DNA of 64,000 bases from Brachybacterium sp. EE-P12 (GTDB lineage: Bacteria > Actinomycetota > Actinomycetes > Actinomycetales > Dermabacteraceae): positions 124,001 to 188,000 of the forward strand of contig NZ_QXCP01000006.1 in NCBI RefSeq assembly GCF_003711805.1, given 5' to 3'. The translations under genes and the position numbers were made by a program. Position 1 is the stretch's first letter. The number at the start of each line of letters is the position of its first letter. Below, in pieces: positions 56,614 to 64,000 of this stretch. The notes under the pieces are model-generated. The model saw nothing but the letters and a program-made list of their open reading frames with translations, did no database searches and was not told the DNA's origin.

Positions 56614-59169
56614 TCAGCGGTCCGCCATGTCCCCCACGTGCGTGATCTCCAGGACCGGCTCCCCGGCCTCGTCGGTCGCCTCGAGGTCCAGCTCCGCCTC
56701 GATCGCCCAGTCGTGGTTGCCGTCCGGATCGTCGAGCACCTGGCGGATGCGCCACAGCCGCGACTCCTCGGTGATCTGCAGCAGCTGCGGGGAGCGGGCC
56801 GGGCCGTCGATGCCCACCTCGTCGTAGGTGTCGTAGTAGGCGTCCATCGCCTCGGCCCAGCGCGGCCGGTCCCATCCTGAGGCGCCGTCGAGCTCGGCCA
56901 GGCGCTCCTCCCGCTCGAAGGCGAAGTGCTCCACGCGCTGCCACATCGCGGCCCGCACCATCGTGCGCAGCACCTTCGTCTGGGCGGACAGCCCGCGCGG
57001 CGTGGTGGGGCGGATCTCGGAGGCGCCGTCCTCGTGGTCCTCCGGATGGGTCAGCGCCTCCCACTCGTCCAGCAGCGAGGAGTCGATCCCGCGCACCAGC
57101 ACGCCGAGCCACTCGATCATGTCCTCGAGCTCCTCGGTGCGCAGGTCCTGCGGGACCGTGCGCCGCATCGCCTGGTAGGCGTCGGAGAGATAGCGCAGCA
57201 CGATCCCCTCCGAGCGCTGCAGGCCGTAGCGCTGCACGAACTCGCTGAAGGTCTGCCCGGTCTCGTGGATCTCACGCACCACAGACTTGGGGGAGAGATC
57301 CTCGGCCCGCACCCAGGGGCGGGTGCGGGCGTAGATCTCCAGGGCCGCCTCGAGGTCCTCCTCGAGCGGCTTCGGCCAGCTCACCTCGTCCAGGCGCGCC
57401 ATCCGCTCGGTGTACTCCACCCCGTCGGCCTTGAGCTCGGCGAGCAGCTCACCTCGGGCGGCGTTCTGCTGGGCGAGCAGGATCTGGCGGGGGTCCTCGA
57501 GGATCGCCTCGAGGATCGAGACGGTGTCGAGGGTGAGGGTCTCGGAGGACTCGTCGAGCGAGTCGATCATCGCGATCGCGAACGGGGCCAACGGCTGGTT
57601 CATCGTGAAGTCGAGCTGGAGGTCCTCGACCAGGGCGAAGCGCCGGCCCAGATGGTCCGCCTCCTGCCGTGTCTCGATGATCTCCGCCTCGCGCAGGCCG
57701 CGGAAGATCTCCACCGCCTCTCGCACGAGCTTCAGCTTCTGCGCGCGGGTCTGGTGGCTGGTCATGATCAGGTGGCGGCCCGCGGCGATCGCGTCCCCGG
57801 GCCGGGCGATGAGGGCGAGCACCATCGAGGGCGTGATCCGCAGGTGCGGGCGCAGCGCCTCGGGCGGGTTCTCGACGAGCTTGGTGAGGTTCTGCTCGGA
57901 CCAGCTCACCGCGCCCTCGGGGATCCTCGGCTTCGGCTCCTTCTTGCGCTTCTTGGCGCTGTTCGGCGCCTTGCCGGCCTCCTCGCGGGCCCGCTGCTTC
58001 GCCCGCTCCCGCTCGAACTCGATCGTCCACGTCGGCGCCTGGACCACCACGTGCCCCACGGTGTCGTAGCCGGCGCGCCCGGCGCGTCCCGCGATCTGGT
58101 GGAACTCGCGCGCGTTCAGCAGCCGCATGCGCTTCCCGTCGAACTTCGCCAGGCCCGTCAGCAGCACGGTGCGGATCGGCACGTTGATCCCGACGCCGAG
58201 GGTGTCGGTGCCGCAGATGACCTTGAGCAGCCCGGACTGGGCGAGCTTCTCCACGAGCCGCCGGTACTTCGGCAGCATGCCCGCGTGGTGCACGCCGATC
58301 CCTTCGCGCACCAGACGGGAGAGGATCTGCCCGAAGCCCTTGGAGAAGCGGAAGTCGCCGATCAGCTCGCGGATCCGCTCCTTCTCCTCGGCGGTGAGGA
58401 TCTTCCCTCCCTGGAGGGCCTGCGCCTGCTCGAGCGCGTCCTTCTGCGTGAAGTGGACGATGTAGACCGGGGCGTCGCGGTCCTCGAGGATCGTCGTGAT
58501 CGTCTCCGGCAGCGGCTCGAGCGACCAGCGGAAGTCCAGCGGCACGGGGCGCGGGGCGTCGTCGACCACGCTCACGTCCCGCTCGGTGCGCTCTTCCAGG
58601 TCCTCGACGAAGAAGGTCACGTCCCCGAGGGTCGCGCTCATGAGCACGAACTGGCAGTGCGGCAGCTCCACGAGCGGCACCTGCCATGCCCAGCCGCGCT
58701 GGGAGTCGCCGTAGAAGTGGAACTCGTCCATCACCGCGAGGCCCACGTCGGAGCCCGGGCCGTCGCGCAGGGCGTGGTTGGCGAAGATCTCCGCGGTGCA
58801 CACGATGATCGGGGCGTCGTGGTTCACCGCCGAGTCGCCGGTCATCATCCCCACGTTCTCGGCTCCGAACTGGGAGACCAGGTCGAAGAACTTCTCGCTC
58901 ACCAGCGCCTTGATGGGTGCGGTGTAGTAGGAGCGCTCCCCGCGGGCCATCGCCGCGAAGATGGCGGCGTAGGCGATCGTGGTCTTGCCCGAGCCGGTGG
59001 GGGTCGCGGCGATCACGTGGTCCCCGGCCGCGATCGCGAGCAGCGCCTCCTCCTGGTGCGGGTAGAGGCTGCGGCCCACGGCCTCCTGCGCCGCGATGAA
59101 GCCGTCGACGATGGCGTCCTGGGCGTTCTCGGCGGTGCGCGGGGGCAGGAAGGGCGTCAGGCTCGGCAT
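56614..59169 (-). CDS. Ski2-like DEAD/DEAH-box helicase with DUF3516 domain
   Basis: An 851-residue superfamily 2 helicase. Motifs: ATPTGSGKTTIAYAA (Walker A), VMDEFHFYGD (DExH-type, here DEFH), LMSATLGD, and VHHAGMLPKYRR with the QIAGRAGRAGYD motif VI. The C-terminal half fits DUF3516, common in actinobacterial homologues. It probably acts on RNA; the exact substrate is unknown. The start at 59169 is favoured over upstream ATGs because a CAGACT -10-like element ends 6 bases before it on this strand (leaderless pattern). Confidence 0.88.
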   Translation of the reverse strand: MPSLTPFLPPRTAENAQDAIVDGFIAAQEAVGRSLYPHQEEALLAIAAGDHVIAATPTGSGKTTIAYAAIFAAMARGERSYYTAPIKALVSEKFFDLVSQFGAENVGMMTGDSAVNHDAPIIVCTAEIFANHALRDGPGSDVGLAVMDEFHFYGDSQRGWAWQVPLVELPHCQFVLMSATLGDVTFFVEDLEERTERDVSVVDDAPRPVPLDFRWSLEPLPETITTILEDRDAPVYIVHFTQKDALEQAQALQGGKILTAEEKERIRELIGDFRFSKGFGQILSRLVREGIGVHHAGMLPKYRRLVEKLAQSGLLKVICGTDTLGVGINVPIRTVLLTGLAKFDGKRMRLLNAREFHQIAGRAGRAGYDTVGHVVVQAPTWTIEFERERAKQRAREEAGKAPNSAKKRKKEPKPRIPEGAVSWSEQNLTKLVENPPEALRPHLRITPSMVLALIARPGDAIAAGRHLIMTSHQTRAQKLKLVREAVEIFRGLREAEIIETRQEADHLGRRFALVEDLQLDFTMNQPLAPFAIAMIDSLDESSETLTLDTVSILEAILEDPRQILLAQQNAARGELLAELKADGVEYTERMARLDEVSWPKPLEEDLEAALEIYARTRPWVRAEDLSPKSVVREIHETGQTFSEFVQRYGLQRSEGIVLRYLSDAYQAMRRTVPQDLRTEELEDMIEWLGVLVRGIDSSLLDEWEALTHPEDHEDGASEIRPTTPRGLSAQTKVLRTMVRAAMWQRVEHFAFEREERLAELDGASGWDRPRWAEAMDAYYDTYDEVGIDGPARSPQLLQITEESRLWRIRQVLDDPDGNHDWAIEAELDLEATDEAGEPVLEITHVGDMADR

Positions 59170-59261
59170 GTCCTCAGTCTGCCAGGGACCTGCGCGGGGC
59201 CGGGTCGCACTAGCCTCGGCACCCCGGGCGGCCACCGCGCCCGGCCGACGGAAGGATGCCG

Positions 59262-59519
59262 ATGCCCGCACGACGCTCCGAGGACCCCGCCCTCACCGAG
59301 GCCGAGAAGCGCGGCGAGGGCGCGCACGAGCACTGGGACGAGGCGACCCGCGCCGCGGCCCGCCCCGCCCCGCTCGGGCGATCGTTACCCGATCGTGACA
59401 ATACAGAACGGCGGGCCGCCGGTGCCGCCGGTGACGAGATCGAGGATTCGTCCATGGCCTGTGAGGATGAGGGGTCGTCGCAGGGGGCCTCCGACGGTCA
59501 GGAAGCTACTGACCGGTAG
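59262..59519 (+). CDS. small hypothetical ORF, possibly a truncated gene
   Basis: An 85-codon frame. The first about 40 codons (MPARRSEDPALTEAEKRGEGAHEHWDEATRAAARPAPLG) have strongly coding-like third positions and a GGAAGG site 6 bases before the ATG. A TAGCCT -10 sits at about 59211. After that (about 59380 on) the sequence becomes richer in A/T and third-position bias collapses. It may be the front of a gene whose rear was lost, or a short real gene. No homology is recognised. Confidence 0.35.
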   Translation: MPARRSEDPALTEAEKRGEGAHEHWDEATRAAARPAPLGRSLPDRDNTERRAAGAAGDEIEDSSMACEDEGSSQGASDGQEATDR

Positions 59520-59665
59520 CGCGTCTCGTCGTCGGCGAATCGGGCAGATGCGGACGACGGGGAACTCTCGGGCGGGGTGACCTCCGTCACGTGGCATAGC
59601 GTGCCGTCACGGCCCTGCGGGGTCGTCATCCCCACCCCCGTGCCCTCCCCTCGAAAGGCATCACC

Positions 59666-60604
59666 GTGACGCACTCCACCGTTCTGCGACGCTGCACGAG
59701 ACTCCTGGGCGGCGCGGCCCTCGTCGCGGGCCTCGCCGTCGGCGGCGCCGGGGCCGCCACCGCCGACGGCCCCGACGCCGAGCGCACCGCCTTCTCCGGC
59801 GCCGCGCAGTCCGAGGCCCACGACTACTGGACCTCCGACCGCATGGAGGCCGCCGTCCCCGCCGACGACCTCGCCCCCGAGGGCACCCCTTCGGGCACGG
59901 ACGTCGAGCAGGGCGAGCCCTTGACCGTCCAGGGCGCCGCCCCCGATGCCGCGACGACCCCGCGCGCCGCCGCAGCCGCGAAGGACACCGTCGGCAAGGT
60001 CTTCTTCACCCAGGGCGGCCAGGACTACGTCTGCTCCGGCAACGCCGTCGCCTCCGAGAGCGGCTCGACCGTCTCGACCGCCGGCCACTGCGTGAACGAG
60101 GGCGGAAGCTGGGCCACCAACTGGGTCTTCGTGCCCGGCTACGACCACGGCGACGCCCCCTACGGCACCTGGGCCGCGACCGATCTCGTCTCCACCGACC
60201 AGTGGGTCTCGAACGAGGACATCAACTACGACGTCGCCTTCGCGACCGTCCAGCCCGAGAGCGGCAGCGGCACTCTCGAGTCCGCCGTCGGCACCACCTC
60301 GATCGCCTTCAACCGTGAGCGCGGAGCGCACTACACCTCCTACGGCTACCCGGCCGGCGCACCCTTCGACGGCGAGTCCCTCGAGACCTGCGAGGGCACC
60401 GCGAGCGACGACACCCTCGGAGGCACGCTCTCCCAGGGGATCCCCTGCGACATGACCGGCGGCTCCTCCGGCGGGCCCTGGTTCCTCGGCGACGGGGCGC
60501 AGAACTCCGTGAACAGCTTCGGCTACGACACCCAGTCGAACGTCATGTACGGCCCGTACTTCGGCGCCGAGGCGCAGGCCGCCTACCAGGAGGCGGCCGC
60601 CTGA
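59666..60604 (+). CDS. secreted trypsin-like serine protease
   Basis: A 312-residue exported peptidase of the S1/V8 type. A Sec signal is visible (LLGGAALVAGLAVGGAGAATA), then a propeptide-like Ala/Asp-rich region up to about residue 105. The catalytic triad fits His in STAGHCVNEGG, Asp in NYDVAFATV and Ser in DMTGGSSGGPWF. Four cysteines could form two disulfides (VCSGN/GHC; LETCEG/IPCDM). It starts at GTG 59666 after GAAAGG. It is a single gene ended by a strong hairpin. Confidence 0.92.
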   Translation: MTHSTVLRRCTRLLGGAALVAGLAVGGAGAATADGPDAERTAFSGAAQSEAHDYWTSDRMEAAVPADDLAPEGTPSGTDVEQGEPLTVQGAAPDAATTPRAAAAAKDTVGKVFFTQGGQDYVCSGNAVASESGSTVSTAGHCVNEGGSWATNWVFVPGYDHGDAPYGTWAATDLVSTDQWVSNEDINYDVAFATVQPESGSGTLESAVGTTSIAFNRERGAHYTSYGYPAGAPFDGESLETCEGTASDDTLGGTLSQGIPCDMTGGSSGGPWFLGDGAQNSVNSFGYDTQSNVMYGPYFGAEAQAAYQEAAA

Positions 60605-60624
60605 GCGCAGCACCATCTCCGAGA

Positions 60625-60654
60625 AGGGCCGCCACCCCGCGGGGTGGCGGCCCT
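60625..60654. terminator. bidirectional terminator after the protease gene
   Basis: AGGGCCGCCACCCC (60625-60638) and GGGGTGGCGGCCCT (60641-60654) form a 14-base perfect inverted repeat between convergent genes. Confidence 0.85.
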
Positions 60655-60663
60655 CCGGCTGTC

Positions 60664-61623
60664 TCAGCGCTCAGCGGGCTCGCTCGCCTCGAGCCCCTCG
60701 AGCTCGGCGAGGATCCGCTCGCGCAGCACGTCGGCGCCCGCGGCGAGCTCCCGCTGGCGCCGCACGTACTCGGCCTTGCCGCGAGGGGTCTCGATCGGCA
60801 CGACCCCGTAGCCAAGCGGCCGCACGTCGTACGGGCTGGCCTCCATGTCCAGCACCCGCGTGGCCCGGGCGTGCTCGAAGCAGTCCAGCACCAGGTCCGA
60901 GGGCAGCAGGGGCGTGAGCTTCATCGCCCACTTGTACAGGTCCATCCCCACGTGCAGGCAGGCGGGGTTGTCGTTGTCCACCTGCGTCGCACGCGTGGGC
61001 TCCAGGGCGTTCCGCGGTGCGGCCGACGAGGTGAAGAAGCGGAACGCGTCCAGGTGCGAGCAGATCAGCTTCTCCCGCTCCACGACCGCGTCGGTCTCGG
61101 CGGGAGAGAGCCGCAGCGGCAGGTCCTCGTGGCGCTGGGCGCCCTCGGGGACCCGGTGCACCATCGCCCATTCGTGCAGTCCGAAGCAGCCGAACTCCGG
61201 CCGGCGCCGCGTGAGGCTCGAGGCCCGCAGCAGGCGCGTCATGAAGCCGAACGCATCGGCCCGCTCCTCCAGATAGCGCTCCACATCGGCGCGGCGGATC
61301 GTCGGCGCGCCCTCGGGACCAGCGATGTCGACGTACCAGGAGCGGTGTCCCGCCGCGTCCACGTCCGCGATCAGGGACCGCCCCTCCGCATCGACGTCGG
61401 CCGCCGCCTCGTAGCCCACGCGCCAGCCCGGATGCCAGCGACGCAGCCGCGCAGGGGAGAAGGGGTAGTAGGTGAACAGGAAGTCCTCGACCGCATGCTT
61501 CTGCCCCTGCCGCTTCCGCTCCCGGTGCGCGGCGGTCAGCGCATCGGCCCGCTCCTCGTGCGCGCGTCGGGCGGTCGCGGCCTCGTCGGCGGTCAGCGTG
61601 CGGGCGTGCGTCGGAGCGGTCAT
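60664..61623 (-). CDS. 3-methyladenine DNA glycosylase-like protein
   Basis: A 319-residue cytoplasmic protein of an actinobacterial family usually annotated as 3-methyladenine DNA glycosylase. Typical stretches are VEDFLFTYYPFSPARLRRWHPGWRVGYE, RPEFGCFGLHEWAMVHR, PLRLSPAETDAVVE and HLDAFRFFTSSAAPRNALEPTRATQVDNDNPACLHVGMDLYKWAMKLTPLLPS. The enzymatic role rests on annotation tradition rather than visible glycosylase motifs. The ATG at 61623 is chosen because upstream sequence is Pro-rich and not conserved-looking. Confidence 0.72.
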   Translation of the reverse strand: MTAPTHARTLTADEAATARRAHEERADALTAAHRERKRQGQKHAVEDFLFTYYPFSPARLRRWHPGWRVGYEAAADVDAEGRSLIADVDAAGHRSWYVDIAGPEGAPTIRRADVERYLEERADAFGFMTRLLRASSLTRRRPEFGCFGLHEWAMVHRVPEGAQRHEDLPLRLSPAETDAVVEREKLICSHLDAFRFFTSSAAPRNALEPTRATQVDNDNPACLHVGMDLYKWAMKLTPLLPSDLVLDCFEHARATRVLDMEASPYDVRPLGYGVVPIETPRGKAEYVRRQRELAAGADVLRERILAELEGLEASEPAER

Positions 61624-61793
61624 GGGGCGCGGATCCTCGGGGTCGGGGGCGGGCTCATCCTCGCACGCGGGCGGCGGACGGTTCCTCCCCGACCCCGTCC
61701 CGTCCACAACCGGCGCCGAGGCATCGCGCGGGGCCCGGCGCGGACCCTAGCGTGCTGGGACACCGCCCGACCGATCTCCTCGAAGGAGCCCCG

Positions 61794-62324
61794 ATGACCG
61801 GCATCGACTTCGACTGCACCTGCTGCGCGACGACCCACTGCGGCACCGACGGGACCCGGGACCGGCCCTGGCCCGTGCTCGGCTTCCACCGTCCCGATCC
61901 GTATCTCGCCCTCTCGCCGCAGGAGCTGCGTGACTGCGACGCCACCGACGACGCGTGCTGGATCGCCCGGCCCGACCGCACCGACTTCTTCGTGCGGGCG
62001 AAGATGCCGATGCCGATCCGGGCGGACCCGCTGCGACGGCTGGACCACGAGCCGTGGGTCCGCATCGGCGAGGACGACTTCGTGGACATCCTCAGCCACA
62101 TCGAGGACGACGCCTACCGCGCCGAGTACGCGGGGCATCTCGCGACCGCCCTGCCCGGCTACGAGGACACCGAGGGCGTGCCCGTGCTCGTGCGCAGCCA
62201 GGGCCATCTCCGCCCGGTCGTCGTCCCGGATCCCGCGGTCGAGCATCCGCTGGTGCGCGACGTCCACGAGGGCATCACCCGTGAGGAGGCCGAGCTGCGG
62301 ATCCGCTCCTTCCTGCTGCGCTGA
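61794..62324 (+). CDS. DUF2199 domain protein
   Basis: A 176-residue soluble protein. The N terminus FDCTCCATTHCG resembles the metal-binding-like Cys motif of DUF2199, followed by family-like segments YLALSPQELRDC, DDACWIARPDRTDFFVRAKMPMPI and EDDFVDILSHIEDD. Its role is unknown. The start has AAGGAG 7 bases upstream; a possible -10 TAGCGT lies at 61748-61753. It is divergent from the glycosylase-like gene and convergent with the enoyl-CoA hydratase gene. Confidence 0.78.
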   Translation: MTGIDFDCTCCATTHCGTDGTRDRPWPVLGFHRPDPYLALSPQELRDCDATDDACWIARPDRTDFFVRAKMPMPIRADPLRRLDHEPWVRIGEDDFVDILSHIEDDAYRAEYAGHLATALPGYEDTEGVPVLVRSQGHLRPVVVPDPAVEHPLVRDVHEGITREEAELRIRSFLLR

Positions 62325-62343
62325 CGGCTCTCACGTCCCCGCA

Positions 62344-63129
62344 TCACGCGCCCCGCCAGCGCGGCTCCCGCTTCTCGGCGAAGGCCGCCGCGCCCTCGGC
62401 CGCGTCCTCGCTCGTGAACACCCGCTGCTGCGCCTCCCGGATCCGCCGCCACGCGGGCCGGCCCCAGCTGTCCTCGTGCACCGTCGCATGCACGAGGTCC
62501 TTCGTGGCCCGCACCGCGAGCGGCGCGTTCGCGGCGATCCGCTGCGCGAGCTCGAGCGCCTCCTCGAGCGCGGCGCCCGGGGCGCTGACGGCGTTGACCA
62601 GCCCCCACTCCCGGGCCTGCTCGGACGTGATCGGGTCGCCGGTCAGGAGCTTCTCGAGCGCGATCTTCAGCGGCACCTGCTGGGGCAGGCGCATCACCCC
62701 GCCCGCCGCGGCGATCAGTCCTCGGCGCACCTCGGGCAGCGTGAGCTGAGCGCCGGGGTCGATCACCGCGAGATCGCTCGCCAGCACGAGCTCCGCGCCG
62801 AGGCCGATCGCCGGTCCGTTCACCGCCGCGATCACGGGGACGGACACCAGGTGCCCCACGATCCCCGCGAAGCCCCGCTCGGGCCGGGTGCGGGAGTGGG
62901 CGCTCTCCCCGCGGGCGAAGGCCTTCAGGTCCATGCCCGCACAGAAGGCGCGGCCGGCGCCGGTGAGCACGATGACGCGGGTGCCCGGATCCGCCTCGGC
63001 CTCCGCGACCGCGTCCCCGAGCGCGGTCGCGAGATCCTCGTCGATCGCGTTCAGCGCATGCGGCCGGTGCAGCGTCAGGACCCGGACGTGGTCGTGCCGT
63101 GCGGTGAGCACCAGCTCCCCGCCGCTCAT
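62344..63129 (-). CDS. enoyl-CoA hydratase/isomerase family protein
   Basis: A 261-residue crotonase-fold enzyme. The oxyanion-hole segments are GAGRAFCAGMDLKAFA and AVNGPAIGLGAELVLASDLAV; EVRRGLIAAAGGVMRLP holds the usual active-site region, with the second catalytic Glu position not obvious. It would hydrate enoyl-CoA or act on a related CoA ester. Its ATG overlaps the stop of the upstream SDR gene, so the two form an operon suggestive of beta-oxidation or a related catabolic route. Confidence 0.9.
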   Translation of the reverse strand: MSGGELVLTARHDHVRVLTLHRPHALNAIDEDLATALGDAVAEAEADPGTRVIVLTGAGRAFCAGMDLKAFARGESAHSRTRPERGFAGIVGHLVSVPVIAAVNGPAIGLGAELVLASDLAVIDPGAQLTLPEVRRGLIAAAGGVMRLPQQVPLKIALEKLLTGDPITSEQAREWGLVNAVSAPGAALEEALELAQRIAANAPLAVRATKDLVHATVHEDSWGRPAWRRIREAQQRVFTSEDAAEGAAAFAEKREPRWRGA

Positions 63130-63887
63130 CGCGGACCCATCCTGATCGCCCCGTCGAGCCGGATCACCTCGCCGTTGAGCATCGGGTTCTCGACGATGTG
63201 CCGCACGAGCGCCGCGTACTCCGCGGGCCGGCCCAGCCGGCTCGGATGCGGCACCTGCGCCGCGAGCGAGTCGCGCACCTCCTCGCTCAGACCCGCCATC
63301 ATCGGGGTCTCGAAGGTGCCCGGCGCGATCGCCATCACCCTGATCCTCGAGGCGGCCAGCTCCCGCGCGGCCGGCAGCGTGAGCGCGGCGACGGCCCCCT
63401 TCGAGGCTGCGTACGCGGTCTGCCCGATCTGCCCCTCGAAGGCGGCGACCGACGCGGTGTTGACCACCACCCCGCGCTCCTCGCCGAGCAGCGGCACGCC
63501 CTGCATCGCCTCGGCGGTCCGACCCAGCACGTTCACGGTGCCCAGCAGGTTCACCCGCACCACCTGCTCGAACCGGGCGAGCGGCATCATCCCCCCACGG
63601 CCCACGAGGCGCTCGGCCTGCACGATCCCCGCGCAGCTGACCACGACCCGCAGCGCACCGAGCGAGCCGGCCAGCTCCACGGCCTCGCGCACCTGCTGCT
63701 CGTCGGTCACATCGACCGGGGCGAAGCGCGCCCCGCCACCGATCCCCTCGGCGACGGCCTCGCCGTCGGACCCGGGCAGGTCCACGAGCACCACGCGTGC
63801 CCCTGCCCTCGTCAGCTCCTCGGCGGTCGCGCGTCCGAGTCCCGAGGCGCCTCCGGTCACGAGCGCGACGCTCCCTGCGACATCCAT
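63126..63887 (-). CDS. short-chain dehydrogenase (3-hydroxyacyl-CoA dehydrogenase type)
   Basis: A 253-residue classical SDR resembling 17-beta-HSD type 10. The cofactor site is VALVTGGASGLGRATAEEL, with D in VVLVDLPGSDG, which favours NAD. CAGI marks the usual NNAG site. The catalytic set includes S in NTASVAAFEG and YAASK. It probably works with the enoyl-CoA hydratase encoded next to it, as consecutive beta-oxidation steps. The start at 63887 gives the standard N terminus (MDVAGSVALVTGG). Confidence 0.88.
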   Translation of the reverse strand: MDVAGSVALVTGGASGLGRATAEELTRAGARVVLVDLPGSDGEAVAEGIGGGARFAPVDVTDEQQVREAVELAGSLGALRVVVSCAGIVQAERLVGRGGMMPLARFEQVVRVNLLGTVNVLGRTAEAMQGVPLLGEERGVVVNTASVAAFEGQIGQTAYAASKGAVAALTLPAARELAASRIRVMAIAPGTFETPMMAGLSEEVRDSLAAQVPHPSRLGRPAEYAALVRHIVENPMLNGEVIRLDGAIRMGPR

Positions 63888-63981
63888 CTGCGGGTCACCT
63901 CCCTGCCCGCGCCCCGTCGCGCGAGCGGTCCCTCTCGCCGTGAGCCTAACCCGGGCCCCGAGCGGCACGGGGTCGAGCGCC

Positions 63982-63987
63982 TAGACT
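63982..63987 (+). promoter_or_regulatory. -10 box (TAGACT) of the gene entering at the window end
   Basis: TAGACT ends 7 bases before an ATG at 63995, with the same spacing as the other leaderless promoters here. It is divergent from the SDR operon. Confidence 0.5.
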
Positions 63988-63994
63988 GACGCGC

Positions 63995-64000
63995 ATGCGC
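63995..64000 (+). CDS. start of an unidentified gene (first two codons)
   Basis: ATGCGC at the window edge, positioned correctly behind a TAGACT -10 element. Nothing else of the gene is visible, so no function can be given. Confidence 0.4.

Overview
The window is high-GC actinobacterial DNA, and gene content points to the Micrococcales, most plausibly a Dermabacteraceae/Brachybacterium-like genome (inference from synteny and protein style; no search was possible). Coding regions show almost exclusively G or C at third codon positions. Genes are tightly packed with 1-4 base stop/start overlaps. Many transcription units look leaderless: a TAnnnT -10 box followed 6-7 bases later by the start codon.

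Layout. 1-3722: end of a DUF58/VWA (Bat-type) membrane operon. 3716-9900: cysteine desulfurase, mnmA, a degenerate MetE-like gene and ligA, the order conserved next to ligA in many actinobacteria. 10030-13834: a Tat-exported orphan, a RecQ helicase with a phosphoribosyltransferase-like tail, and a small hypothetical. 13969-18154: a GNAT gene and gatCAB. 18554-20254: an AGCS amino-acid:cation symporter. 20464-25746: an iron-box-controlled desABCD hydroxamate siderophore operon in which desB carries an apparent one-base frameshift and desC is fused to desD. 25808-27640: ilvD. 27716-32342 (minus strand): siroheme synthesis fusion and nirBD nitrite reductase. 32592-36260: ilvBNC, preceded by an Ile/Leu/Val leader peptide and attenuator.

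36408-41198 is a lower-GC surface-polymer island (Stealth phosphotransferase, GT2 fragment, CDP-glycerol transferase domain). It is broken by a complete ISL3-family element and lies between ilvC and serA. 41299-46784: serA, leuB, ilvE, cimA, followed by a two-ACT-domain protein (46821-47345). 47564-56070: narK, narGHJI and a DUF6457 gene. 56183-56536: a striking secreted protein whose mature part is eleven tandem IETNP units. 56614-63887: a Ski2-like DUF3516 helicase, a small doubtful ORF, a secreted trypsin-like protease, a 3-methyladenine-glycosylase-like protein, a DUF2199 protein, an enoyl-CoA hydratase and an SDR dehydrogenase. A new gene starts at 63995.

Functionally two modules dominate. 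One is branched-chain amino acid and serine synthesis (ilvD, ilvBNC, serA, leuB, ilvE, cimA), with isoleucine entering through citramalate. The other is nitrate respiration to ammonium (NarK import, NarGHI reduction, NirBD with siroheme from the SUMT-CbiX fusion). The most novel-looking items are the IETNP repeat protein, the desB frameshift with the DesC-DesD fusion, and the IS-truncated glycopolymer gene.
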